DNA of 20,753 nucleotides, from contig CAAFUN010000109.1 of assembly GCA_900766195.1 (NCBI GenBank), positions 1-20,753 on the forward strand. The letters run 5' to 3'. Below are positions 1 through 7,567 of the stretch, in pieces. The translations under genes and the position numbers were made by a program. Origin of the DNA: an uncultured Bacteroides sp. (lineage in GTDB: Bacteria; Bacteroidota; Bacteroidia; Bacteroidales; Bacteroidaceae). Every line of letters starts with the position of its first letter. The stretch's first letter is position 1. The notes under the pieces are model-generated. The model worked only from the letters and a program-made list of their open reading frames with translations. It made no database searches and was not told the DNA's origin.

Positions 1-56
1 AAACTATGATTTCTAATCGAAAAATTTTATAAGCCTCGTAACTAGCTGAGTATTAA

Positions 57-671
57 TTAATAATAGCTGTTTTGAGAATATTTCTCCGGACAGCAGTGGT
101 TGCGTATATTAAATTTTGTACCGGTCACTTTCGTCTCTATGTCATGGCAATCTACTATAAAGGGACGATGTGTATTCTTCTTTACTTCAAAGTAGGCTTC
201 TCCTTCCAGACGCACTCTTCTTTCTGAAGAAAAGATGGATGAGAGATACTCTACGCTTGTTGAAGCATTGAGCCATAATTTTGTGCCGTCCGGCAGGACT
301 GCCTGTGCCCGTTGTCCCGGTTCGGTAGAAATTATATAGGAAAAGTTCTGCTGGTAGAATATGCCTAAGGCACCGCCTGTACAAATTACCCCTATTAGAA
401 AAGCAGCGATATTGACTGCATAACGCTTCCAACCGACTGTTTTCTTCGTGGCAGATTGTTTTTGTTTGAGCTTTTTCTTGAAATCGTCAAGGGATTTGTC
501 TACATCGACCGCTTCCATTGCCGCATGGCGATCACTTAAGAAAAGCACACAATACAAGTCTTCGAGTTCTTTTCTGTTGTCCGCTGATGCTTCACACCAC
601 TCTTCTACCTGGAGGCATTCTTCCTGGTTAGTTTCGTTTTTTAGGTATTTTATTAGAGTCGATTCATCCAT
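57..671 (-). pseudogene. FecR-type anti-sigma factor, C-terminally truncated
   Basis: A 204-residue product that starts like Bacteroides FecR-family anti-sigma factors. It has a cytoplasmic N-terminal helical segment with the conserved tryptophan (EEWCEAS, about residues 23-29), one membrane segment at about residues 85-105 (IAAFLIGVICTGGALG), then the beginning of the periplasmic FecR domain: PGQRAQAVLPDGTKLWLNA, RRVRLEGEAYFEV and the hallmark VTGTKFN near residue 185. After that the protein runs about 16 unrelated residues (RNHCCPEKYSQ...) to a stop. Family members are usually 300-390 residues and continue through the rest of the FecR domain and a C-terminal DUF4974-like domain; all of that is missing. 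Neither of the other two minus-strand frames restores a recognisable FecR sequence before the window edge, so this looks like a deletion or rearrangement breakpoint near base 100-115 rather than a simple frameshift. The intact N-terminus could still bind the sigma factor encoded divergently at 847. Family call firm; pseudogene status inferred. Confidence 0.7.
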
Positions 672-743
672 TACTTTCTTTGAAAACGGTGTTTGTAGTT
701 TTGATACTGCACCCTGCTCTTATATATGATACATTTGAGAAGG

Positions 744-751
744 CAAAGATA
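744..751 (-). promoter_or_regulatory. Possible -7 element of the anti-sigma gene
   Basis: On the minus strand this reads TATCTTTG, a perfect match to the Bacteroides -7 consensus TAnnTTTG, about 73 bases upstream of the ATG at 671. The expected TTTG about 19 bases further upstream is not clear (an A-rich run on the plus strand gives only TTTT), so this is a half-supported promoter. Confidence 0.4.
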
Positions 752-791
752 CTAAACTGCAATCAAAAAAACATATTAATTTGAAAATCAT

Positions 792-822
792 TTTGTTGAT
801 AGCTCTATTTATAGTATGTTTG
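792..822 (+). promoter_or_regulatory. Bacteroides-type promoter of the ECF sigma gene
   Basis: TTTG at 792-795 and TATGTTTG at 815-822 are separated by exactly 19 bases, matching the Bacteroides housekeeping promoter TTTG-N19-TAnnTTTG. Transcription would begin near 829-830, leaving a leader of about 20 bases before the ATG at 847. The sigma gene therefore appears to be transcribed by the housekeeping sigma factor. Confidence 0.75.
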
Positions 823-846
823 TAGAACCGTATATGAAATGAACGA

Positions 847-1452
847 ATGACCAAAGTTAACCTAAAATTGAATATTGAAGATAATGATGTTATTATCACG
901 GCTTTAAAAACGGGAGATGAAACTGCGTTTGATGAGGTGTATCGTTATTATTTCAGAGCTTTATGCGGTTTCTGTTCGCAGTATGTAGGTGCTGCCGAAG
1001 CCGAAGAAATAGTGCAGGATACGATGATGTGGCTATGGGAAAATCGAACGAGCCTGATTCCTCATTTAACACTTAAAACCCTCCTCTTTACCATAGTAAA
1101 AAACAAGGCACTTAATAAAATCTCACATTTGGAAACAAGACGGAAAGTGCACGAAGATATTGCCCAAAAATATGACGAAGAATTCTCCTCTCCCGACTTT
1201 TATCTACATAATGAATTGTTCCAATTGTATGGAACTGCTCTTGAAAAGCTACCGCAAGAATTTAAGCAAGCCTACGAAATGAACCGCAAAAAGCAAATGA
1301 CGCATAAAGAAATAGCTGTAAGCCTGAATGTATCTCCGCAAACGGTAAATTATCGTATATCTCAAGCACTGAAGATATTGCGGATAGCATTGAAGGATTA
1401 TTTGCCATTTATATTCTTTATATATGATTTTGCCTTTCATTTGAAATTCTAG
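847..1452 (+). CDS. ECF RNA polymerase sigma factor (RpoE-like, Bacteroidota type)
   Basis: A 201-residue ECF sigma factor. Region 2 is visible at about residues 18-90 (ALKTGDETAFDEVYRYYF, then the core-binding/-10 stretch EAEEIVQDTMMWLWENR). Region 4 lies at about residues 138-190 (LEKLPQEFKQAYEMNRKKQMTHKEIAVSLNVSPQTVNYRISQALKILR), including the helix-turn-helix that reads the -35 region. The protein ends in a short hydrophobic tail (DYLPFIFFIYDF), common in Bacteroides ECF proteins. Such factors normally form a cell-surface signalling unit with a FecR anti-sigma factor and a TonB-dependent SusC-like transporter. Here the only partner in view is the truncated, divergently transcribed FecR gene at 57-671, and the next gene downstream is a GH20 hexosaminidase rather than susC/susD. 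The ORF looks intact and has a good promoter. Its target promoters cannot be read from this window. Confidence 0.9.
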   Translation: MTKVNLKLNIEDNDVIITALKTGDETAFDEVYRYYFRALCGFCSQYVGAAEAEEIVQDTMMWLWENRTSLIPHLTLKTLLFTIVKNKALNKISHLETRRKVHEDIAQKYDEEFSSPDFYLHNELFQLYGTALEKLPQEFKQAYEMNRKKQMTHKEIAVSLNVSPQTVNYRISQALKILRIALKDYLPFIFFIYDFAFHLKF

Positions 1453-1544
1453 CAAGAACTACTTACTTATAAACTTTTAATTAATTCATTATTGCTTCTT
1501 AGTATATCTGCTCGATCATTTGTATTATATAAAAGGTATTAAAT

Positions 1545-3617
1545 ATGCATATACAATTTATTATGAAACAATTGTCGATCGTTTTTTTCTATGTGCTAGC
1601 GATGTTCTCAACTGTTACTGCTGCACAAGTAGGGGATATTTATATTATCCCGCAGCCTCAAACTATGCGTGTGCAAGCTGGTGACTATCTTTTGACGGGG
1701 CAGTCCGCTTTTACTTGTAACTTGAGCGGTACCGATAGAGATGATTTTGTTCGTTATCTGGAGAACTCTCCGTTAGCTCTGCAATATCAGAAGAGTCCGG
1801 CACCAGTTACTTTCCGGCTAATCCCGTCGGTTTCTTCAGAAACGAGCGAAGAAGGGTATCGGTTGGTGATTACCTCGCAAGGTATTGAAGTTGAATCGAC
1901 TTCCACGGCAGGATTGTTTTACGCCTTCCAATCGTTGTTGCAGTTGGCACAGCCCGATACTGTATCCGGTTATCGTTTTCCTTTGGTAGAAATAGAAGAT
2001 TATCCTCGCTTCTCTTACAGAGGATTACATTTGGATGTATCCCGTCATTTCCGCACAAAGGAGTTTGTCAAAAAGCAATTAGATGCATTAGCACGATATA
2101 AATTGAATCGTTTTCATTGGCATCTGACCGACGGAGCCGGGTGGCGCATAGAAATAGAAAAATATCCGGAGCTTACTCGTAAAACGGCTTATCGGCCTTT
2201 CCCCGACTGGAAAAGCTGGTGGCAAGGTGGACTAACCTATTGTACAAGTGATGATCCTGAAGCTCAGGGTGGTTATTATACTAAAGAGGATATTCGGGAA
2301 GTAGTGGAGTATGCACGTCAGCGCCATATTACAATTATACCTGAAATAGAAATGCCGGGACATTCGGAAGAAGTGCTTGTGGCTTATCCTCAGTTGGCTT
2401 GTGAGGGCTTGCCTGCCGGGGGAGAATTATGTCCGGGAAGAGAAGAAACATTTACTTTTTTGACTGATGTACTGACGGAAGTGATGGAACTTTTTCCTTC
2501 CGAATATATTCATATCGGTGGTGATGAGGCTTCTACTACTCATTGGAAACAATGTCCTCTCTGCCAGAAACGCATGCATGCCGAGGGTTTGAAGGACGAA
2601 AGTGAACTGCAAGTCTACCTGATTTCCCGAATTGAAAAGTTTCTTCAAGCCCATGACCGTAAGCTCATAGGATGGGATGAGGTGTTGAGTGGAGATTTGT
2701 CGAAAGATGCTGCCGTAACAGTATGGCGTAATGAAGAGAAAGGTATTGAGGCTGTACGAAAAGGGCTTTATACTGTGATGTCACCGGGAAGCTATTGTTA
2801 TTTGGATAGCTATCAGGACGCTCCGGCTACACAACCGCTAGCAATAGGAGGATACCTGCCCTTGCAGAAAGTCTATTCTTTTGAACCGGTTCCGGCGCAA
2901 CTTACTTCAAAAGAAACAGCCCATATTTGGGGTATACAGGCAAATGTATGGACGGAATATATGCCTACTGCTGAGCATGTGGAATACATGATTTATCCTC
3001 GTCTGCTGGCTTTGGCAGAAGTGGCATGGACTCAACCGGAGCAGAAAGATTGGACGCGTTTTCATGCAGAAGCTTTATCCGAAGTGGATAAATTGAGGAA
3101 TCTTGGATACCATACGTTCGATTTGAAAAACGAAGTAGGTGAACGACCTATTGCACTTGGAGTGGATAATCATAAGGCAAAGGGAAAGAAGGTGAACTAT
3201 ATTACCCCTTATTCCGATCATTATGCCGCAGGAGGCAATTCTGCATTAACCGACGGGCTGCATGGAGGATGGACTTACGGAGATCAGCGTTGGCAAGGAT
3301 TTTTGAACAGTGATGTGGAACTGGTGATTGACCTGGAAAAGCAAGAGAAAGTACATTGGATATCCGCCGATTTTATGCAACTGATAGGACCTTTCGTATG
3401 GCTACCTAAAGAAATAACGATTTCAGCTTCTTCTGGCGGAAAAGAGTTTGAGAATTTGAAAGTTATTACCACAGAACTTCCCGTGACTGACGAGAAGTTG
3501 ACCATGCAAACTTATGCTTGGACAGGAGAGTGTGATGTTCGCTACATTAAGATAAAAGCAAAGTCGAACGGCATTATCGGGGGATGGTTGTTTGTTGATG
3601 AGATTGTCGTCAGATGA
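1545..3617 (+). CDS. Secreted GH20 beta-N-acetylhexosaminidase with C-terminal discoidin-like domain
   Basis: A 690-residue exo-hydrolase expected to release terminal GlcNAc or GalNAc from glycan chains, probably host mucin or N-glycans. Order: signal peptide (hydrophobic to about residue 27, cleavage near TAA-Q, no lipobox cysteine, so periplasmic); GH20 N-terminal alpha/beta domain with the IIPQPQ start; catalytic (beta/alpha)8 barrel with GLHLDVSRHF, FHWHLTDGAGWRIEIEKYPEL, IPEIEMPGHS and the catalytic pair in HIGGDEA (Asp327 polarising the substrate acetamide, Glu328 acid/base); active-site tryptophans in VWRNEE and IWGIQANVWTEYM. From about residue 555 a discoidin/F5-8C-like domain follows (SALTDGLHGG, VELVIDLEKQEKVHWISADF, RYIKIKAK). 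AAAAGG at 1531-1536 sits well before ATG 1545, but the ATG at 1563 gives a more standard signal peptide start, so the true start is one of these two. It lies 92 bases after the ECF sigma gene on the same strand; shared regulation is only an inference. Confidence 0.93.
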   Translation: MHIQFIMKQLSIVFFYVLAMFSTVTAAQVGDIYIIPQPQTMRVQAGDYLLTGQSAFTCNLSGTDRDDFVRYLENSPLALQYQKSPAPVTFRLIPSVSSETSEEGYRLVITSQGIEVESTSTAGLFYAFQSLLQLAQPDTVSGYRFPLVEIEDYPRFSYRGLHLDVSRHFRTKEFVKKQLDALARYKLNRFHWHLTDGAGWRIEIEKYPELTRKTAYRPFPDWKSWWQGGLTYCTSDDPEAQGGYYTKEDIREVVEYARQRHITIIPEIEMPGHSEEVLVAYPQLACEGLPAGGELCPGREETFTFLTDVLTEVMELFPSEYIHIGGDEASTTHWKQCPLCQKRMHAEGLKDESELQVYLISRIEKFLQAHDRKLIGWDEVLSGDLSKDAAVTVWRNEEKGIEAVRKGLYTVMSPGSYCYLDSYQDAPATQPLAIGGYLPLQKVYSFEPVPAQLTSKETAHIWGIQANVWTEYMPTAEHVEYMIYPRLLALAEVAWTQPEQKDWTRFHAEALSEVDKLRNLGYHTFDLKNEVGERPIALGVDNHKAKGKKVNYITPYSDHYAAGGNSALTDGLHGGWTYGDQRWQGFLNSDVELVIDLEKQEKVHWISADFMQLIGPFVWLPKEITISASSGGKEFENLKVITTELPVTDEKLTMQTYAWTGECDVRYIKIKAKSNGIIGGWLFVDEIVVR

Positions 3618-3751
3618 GCGCTGGCCTTTAAACGTGCATATTTTCTTGTAGAGAACAATGTAAAGTGTATTTTTCATTAAGTTAGTTCTGGATATAATCT
3701 AAAAAAAACATTTTTAATTTTTCATTGTTGTCCTTATAAAAAGGAACGAGT

Positions 3752-4459
3752 ATGAGAACAGTTTTACATAAATCGGGAAGTAGGGGACATGCCAAAGTCT
3801 CATGGTTGAATAGCCATCATACCTTTAGTTTTGCTGATTATTATGATCCTAAACGAGTTCATTTCGGCGCACTCCGTGTGCTGAATGATGATGTTGTCGC
3901 TCCGGGAAAAGGGTTTGACGTTCATCCGCATAAGAATATGGAAATTATCTCCATCCCATTGAAAGGGAAATTAAAACATGGGGACAGTATTGATAATACC
4001 AGAGTAATTGAACCTGGAGAAATTCAGACCATGAGTGCAGGAACCGGTATCTTTCATAGTGAAATGAATGGGAGTGAAACGGAACCGGTTGAGTTTTTGC
4101 AGATATGGGTGTTGCCCAGAAAAGAGAATACCCAACCTAAATATAAAGATTTCGATATAAAGGGTTTGAGGAAAGAAAATGAACCTTATGCTATTGTTGC
4201 GCCTGATGGAAGCACTCCCGCTTCCTTGCTTCAGGACTGTTGGTTCTCTCTGCTTGACTTGGATGCCGACAAGGACGCTTCTTATGCGCTGCATTCAAGG
4301 GATAACGGTGTCTATGTGTTTCTGATTGAAGGTGAGGTTGAAGTGGGAGATATTATTTTGAATCGTCGGGATGGCTTAGGTATCTACGAGACTGGTGAAG
4401 TAAAACTATCAGGTCGCAAAGATTCGCAAGTTTTGTTTATAGAAGTTCCTATGATATAA
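3752..4459 (+). CDS. Pirin family protein (YhhW-like bicupin)
   Basis: A 235-residue pirin-family bicupin, the usual length for bacterial YhhW-type proteins. The N-terminal cupin carries the metal-binding set His58 and His60 (FDVHPHKNMEII) and His102 and Glu104 (GIFHSEMNGS), corresponding to the metal ligands of E. coli YhhW. The typical opening SWLNSHHTFSFADYYDP and FGALRVLNDD are present. E. coli YhhW has quercetin 2,3-dioxygenase activity in vitro, but physiological roles in Bacteroides are not established, so no substrate should be assigned. No signal peptide; cytoplasmic. A purine-rich AAAAAGGA lies about 8 bases before the ATG and serves as a plausible ribosome site. The gene has its own 134-base upstream spacer, in which I could not find a convincing -33/-7 pair, and it converges on menE with a 23-base gap. 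Confidence 0.9.
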   Translation: MRTVLHKSGSRGHAKVSWLNSHHTFSFADYYDPKRVHFGALRVLNDDVVAPGKGFDVHPHKNMEIISIPLKGKLKHGDSIDNTRVIEPGEIQTMSAGTGIFHSEMNGSETEPVEFLQIWVLPRKENTQPKYKDFDIKGLRKENEPYAIVAPDGSTPASLLQDCWFSLLDLDADKDASYALHSRDNGVYVFLIEGEVEVGDIILNRRDGLGIYETGEVKLSGRKDSQVLFIEVPMI

Positions 4460-4482
4460 GCCGGAGTGAGTAAGGATCGGTC

Positions 4483-5571
4483 TTAAATGGCTATTTCGGC
4501 TAATTTCTTGCATGCTGCTCGGTTAATCTTTCCATTCTCAGTTAGTGGCAAGATATCTATATAAAGAATCTGTTTTGGTCGCTCGTAAGGCGGCAGCAGA
4601 TTCTTTATTTTTGTTTCTATATCGTCGGTCTTTTCAAAGCGTTCCACCAACAGCACAATCTTTTCTCCGAGTTTAGGGTCGGGTACGGAAGTAATGGCAT
4701 AGGCTGTAGAAAAAACGGTCGAAAGCTTCTTTTCAATTTGCTCTGCTTGTATTTTTATTCCTCCGGTGTTAATTGTATTGTCTTTCCGGCCTAGGATAAC
4801 AAATGAACCGTCAGCATAGATTCGTGCAATGTCGTTTGTGCTTAAGGTTTCTTTTGCTATAAAAGGGGCATCGATCACTAAAGTTTCGTCAGGGGATAGT
4901 GAGAGGTGTACCGATGAAAATGGGTAATAACGTTCGGATGCCAACGAACCACTTAGCCTTCGCAAGGCAATGTGTGAAAGGGTTTCCGTCATTCCGTAGG
5001 TGGAATAAACAGCGTTGGGAAAATCTCTTAGTTCTTCTTCTAGTTCTAAACTGACAGGACCTCCTCCAACAAGTACAATAGAGGTGTTTTTAAACTTAGC
5101 GCGCTCTTCTTTTTTCTGGAGGGTGTTATAAACTTGGAGCGGTACCATAGCAGTGAAGTGGACGGACGGCTGTGTATCGAAAGGATGTCCGGAGGCATTG
5201 CACACAGTTAGATTTAATCCTGAAACCAAAGCACGTACCACCATCATCATGGCACCAATGTATCGTAGATTCATGCAGAGTAGTGCGGTATCTCCTTGTT
5301 GCAGATTCAGATATTCACACGTCATGCATGCACTCTGTATCATACGGCTTTTCTCAACAAACTGTTCTTTGGGCTTGCCGGTAGAGCCTGAGGTGTGCAC
5401 ACGAAGGTAGGGCGAACTGTCAAACCATTGTTCTAGAAATAAAAATAAATCTCTGTAAGCTTCAGCATTCTCCGTCCCGATGCTTCCCTGGCAGGCAAGC
5501 TCGTGAATTTCACTTGCTGTATAGGGCTTTCCGTCCAAAATAAGTATTTGCTTTTTGCGATCGGTTATCAT
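4483..5571 (-). CDS. menE: o-Succinylbenzoate-CoA ligase (MenE)
   Basis: Acyl-adenylate ligase that activates o-succinylbenzoate with ATP and CoA for MenB. At 362 residues it is shorter than the E. coli enzyme (about 450), as is common for Bacteroidota MenE. ANL-superfamily motifs occur in order: P-loop TSGSTGKPK (residues 60-68), YGMTET (192-197), the hinge region GRKDNTINTGG (261-271), and the C-terminal-domain catalytic lysine in ENGKINR (Lys348). No signal peptide; cytoplasmic. It is the last gene of the operon, 45 bases after menC, and converges on the pirin gene. The assignment rests on both the motifs and the operon, since motifs alone would only give an AMP-binding ligase. Confidence 0.92.
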   Translation of the reverse strand: MITDRKKQILILDGKPYTASEIHELACQGSIGTENAEAYRDLFLFLEQWFDSSPYLRVHTSGSTGKPKEQFVEKSRMIQSACMTCEYLNLQQGDTALLCMNLRYIGAMMMVVRALVSGLNLTVCNASGHPFDTQPSVHFTAMVPLQVYNTLQKKEERAKFKNTSIVLVGGGPVSLELEEELRDFPNAVYSTYGMTETLSHIALRRLSGSLASERYYPFSSVHLSLSPDETLVIDAPFIAKETLSTNDIARIYADGSFVILGRKDNTINTGGIKIQAEQIEKKLSTVFSTAYAITSVPDPKLGEKIVLLVERFEKTDDIETKIKNLLPPYERPKQILYIDILPLTENGKINRAACKKLAEIAI

Positions 5572-5616
5572 CTTTTCTTTGATCTGACTTATATGCTGCG
5601 GTTGTAATTGCTTTCT

Positions 5617-6645
5617 TTACTGATTTAGAAACCACAAGCAGTCTTTGCGTATTTCCAGAGGCATTTCCACATTGTCGGTGAATAGCATTCCTGTGCCCAA
5701 GCCTTGGGGCAACGGATTGTTGAATGTCGCACACCATTGGGCAATGGCATTCAGCCCGATATTCGACTCTAATGCCGAAGTAATCCACCAACCAATGTTT
5801 CTTTTTTCTGCTTCAGCAATCCATTCGTCACCTCCCGAGAAGCCTCCATGTAGAGACGGTTTCAGCACCAGATATTGGGGACGGATGGTGTCAAGAAGTT
5901 GTTGCTTGCGTTGAAGGTCATTCACACCGATAAGTTCCTCATCCAATGCTATGGGTAGAGGAGACTCGGCACATAAGCGTGCCATCTCTTCCCATTGCCC
6001 AGCACGTATGGGCTGCTCAATAGAATGCAGATCGAGTTCGGACAGCTTTTGCAGTTTTTCCATTGCATCGGCAGGTGAAAAGGCGCCATTGGCATCTACC
6101 CGCAACGTTATTTCTTTGGCTGAATAATGCTGCCGGATGAACCGGAGTAGTTCAAGCTCTTCGTCAAACCGGATAGCGCCTATTTTTAGTTTAATGCAAC
6201 GAAAGCCTTTTTGCATTTTTTCCTCAATACGCGTCAGCATCTCTCTGTAATTGCCCATCCAGATGAGGCCGTTGATGGGAATGCCTGCTTCACCTCGCGA
6301 AAAAGGAGTATCCCACAGAGCAATACCTCCTGTTTCCCATTGACGCAGAAGCATTTCCAATCCGAAGAGGATGGAGGGGTATGCTTTAAGAGTGTCTTTA
6401 TTTATAATACCTCCCTGCTTTTCAACTTGGTGGCAAGCATCGGTCAGCATCTCTTCATAATTGGGAACAGCGTCGCAACTCAAATCGGGCAGGGGAGCGC
6501 ACTCGCCCATAGCCTCCTTACCCGGGTAATCGGGCGAGGTCATGCGGAGAAACCACACTTGGCGTGTGGTATATACTCCGCGCGATGTACCTGCCGGTTG
6601 ACGGAAATGAAGCAACCGCGAAGTGACTTCTATTTTACAGCGCAT
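5617..6645 (-). CDS. menC: o-Succinylbenzoate synthase (MenC)
   Basis: Enolase-superfamily dehydratase that converts SHCHC to o-succinylbenzoate. The 342-residue protein has the superfamily capping domain followed by the barrel with KLKIG (acid/base lysine Lys154, with Lys152), metal ligands Asp184 (VDANGAF), Glu210 (SIEQPI) and Asp235 (ALDEE), and the second catalytic lysine Lys262 in LVLKPSLHGG. This K-x-K ... D ... E ... D ... K layout is that of the muconate-lactonising/OSBS subgroup. Related enzymes in the subgroup include dipeptide epimerases and N-acylamino acid racemases, but the position directly between menB and menE decides the function. Only 3 bases separate the menB stop codon from this ATG, which indicates coupled translation. 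Confidence 0.93.
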   Translation of the reverse strand: MRCKIEVTSRLLHFRQPAGTSRGVYTTRQVWFLRMTSPDYPGKEAMGECAPLPDLSCDAVPNYEEMLTDACHQVEKQGGIINKDTLKAYPSILFGLEMLLRQWETGGIALWDTPFSRGEAGIPINGLIWMGNYREMLTRIEEKMQKGFRCIKLKIGAIRFDEELELLRFIRQHYSAKEITLRVDANGAFSPADAMEKLQKLSELDLHSIEQPIRAGQWEEMARLCAESPLPIALDEELIGVNDLQRKQQLLDTIRPQYLVLKPSLHGGFSGGDEWIAEAEKRNIGWWITSALESNIGLNAIAQWCATFNNPLPQGLGTGMLFTDNVEMPLEIRKDCLWFLNQ

Positions 6646-6648
6646 ATC

Positions 6649-7476
6649 TTAAGGGAATTTCGGGTATTGTTTGAAGTTGGGCTTCCGCTTTTCGAGAAAT
6701 GCGTTTTTGCCTTCTTGCGCTTCATCTGTGAGGTAATATAATAGGGTGGCATCTCCTGCCAGTTCCTGAATGCCACTCTGCCCATCGAGTTCGGCATTGA
6801 GTCCGGCTTTAATCATGCGCAGCGCCAGCGGACTGAGCTGCATCATTTCTTCGGCCCATTGCACATATTCGTCTTCCAGTTGTTCTAAGGGCACAACTTT
6901 ATTCACCAATCCCATATCCAACGCTTCCTGTGCATTGTATTTGCGACAGAGAAACCAAATTTCGCGCGCTTTCTTTTGTCCCACTACCCGCGCCAGATAA
7001 GATGCTCCGAATCCGGCATCAAAACTGCCGACACGTGGACCGGTCTGTCCAAATATGGCATTTTCGGAAGCTATGGAGAGGTCGCACACTACATGCAGCA
7101 CGTGTCCTCCACCGATGGCAAACCCGTTGACAGCGGCAATCACTGGTTTTGGAATGCTCCGTATCTGCTTCTGAACATCGAGCACACTCAGACGGGGCAC
7201 TCCGTCTTTACCAATATATCCGCCGCGTCCCTTCACATTCTGGTCGCCACCGGAGCAGAAAGCCTTGTCGCCGGCACCGGTCAGTACCACGACACTGATG
7301 TCGGTTTCTTCACGGCAGATGCGCATTGCATCGCTCATTTCTCCAGTTGTGGTGGGGGTGAAGGCGTTACGATAGCGCTCGCGATTGATGGTAATGCGGG
7401 CAATGCCGTTATAATAGTCAAACAGGATGTCTTCATATTCACGAATGGTAGTCCATTCTCTTTTTATTTCACTCAT
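6649..7476 (-). CDS. menB: 1,4-Dihydroxy-2-naphthoyl-CoA synthase (MenB), type I
   Basis: Crotonase-fold enzyme that closes the second ring: o-succinylbenzoyl-CoA to 1,4-dihydroxy-2-naphthoyl-CoA. The 275-residue protein matches MenB along its length: CSGGDQNVKGRGGYIG (residues 74-89), the oxyanion-hole glycine stretch GFAIGGGH (118-125), GQTGPRVGSFDAGFG (143-157) with conserved Ser151 and Asp153, and the C-terminal YLTDEAQEGKNAFLEKRKP. The QTGP sequence is that of the bicarbonate-dependent (type I, E. coli-like) MenB class; the other class has an acidic side chain here (QTDAD in Mycobacterium tuberculosis). So bicarbonate is the likely catalytic base, which fits a CO2-rich gut environment, though that link is inference. 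Its start lies 91 bases from the menD stop codon, the largest gap in the operon. Confidence 0.96.
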   Translation of the reverse strand: MSEIKREWTTIREYEDILFDYYNGIARITINRERYRNAFTPTTTGEMSDAMRICREETDISVVVLTGAGDKAFCSGGDQNVKGRGGYIGKDGVPRLSVLDVQKQIRSIPKPVIAAVNGFAIGGGHVLHVVCDLSIASENAIFGQTGPRVGSFDAGFGASYLARVVGQKKAREIWFLCRKYNAQEALDMGLVNKVVPLEQLEDEYVQWAEEMMQLSPLALRMIKAGLNAELDGQSGIQELAGDATLLYYLTDEAQEGKNAFLEKRKPNFKQYPKFP

Positions 7477-7567
7477 ATCTTCAATTTCTTATGTTAATGT
7501 TTTCTCAATGGAGCACAATATTAAGCGTTTTAAACGACAAACGCAAGCGTAAGTACTTTCCTTTGTG

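Noticed and set aside
1..130. Frameshift continuation of the FecR anti-sigma protein in another frame
   Set aside because: The second minus-strand frame runs only about 22 codons (ending KTAIIN) and the third stops at once. Neither contains expected FecR motifs, so a breakpoint is more likely than a one-base shift.
6976..7497. Plus-strand ORF of 173 codons opposite menB
   Set aside because: Shadow of the strongly conserved menB gene; its composition is that of a reverse-frame translation.
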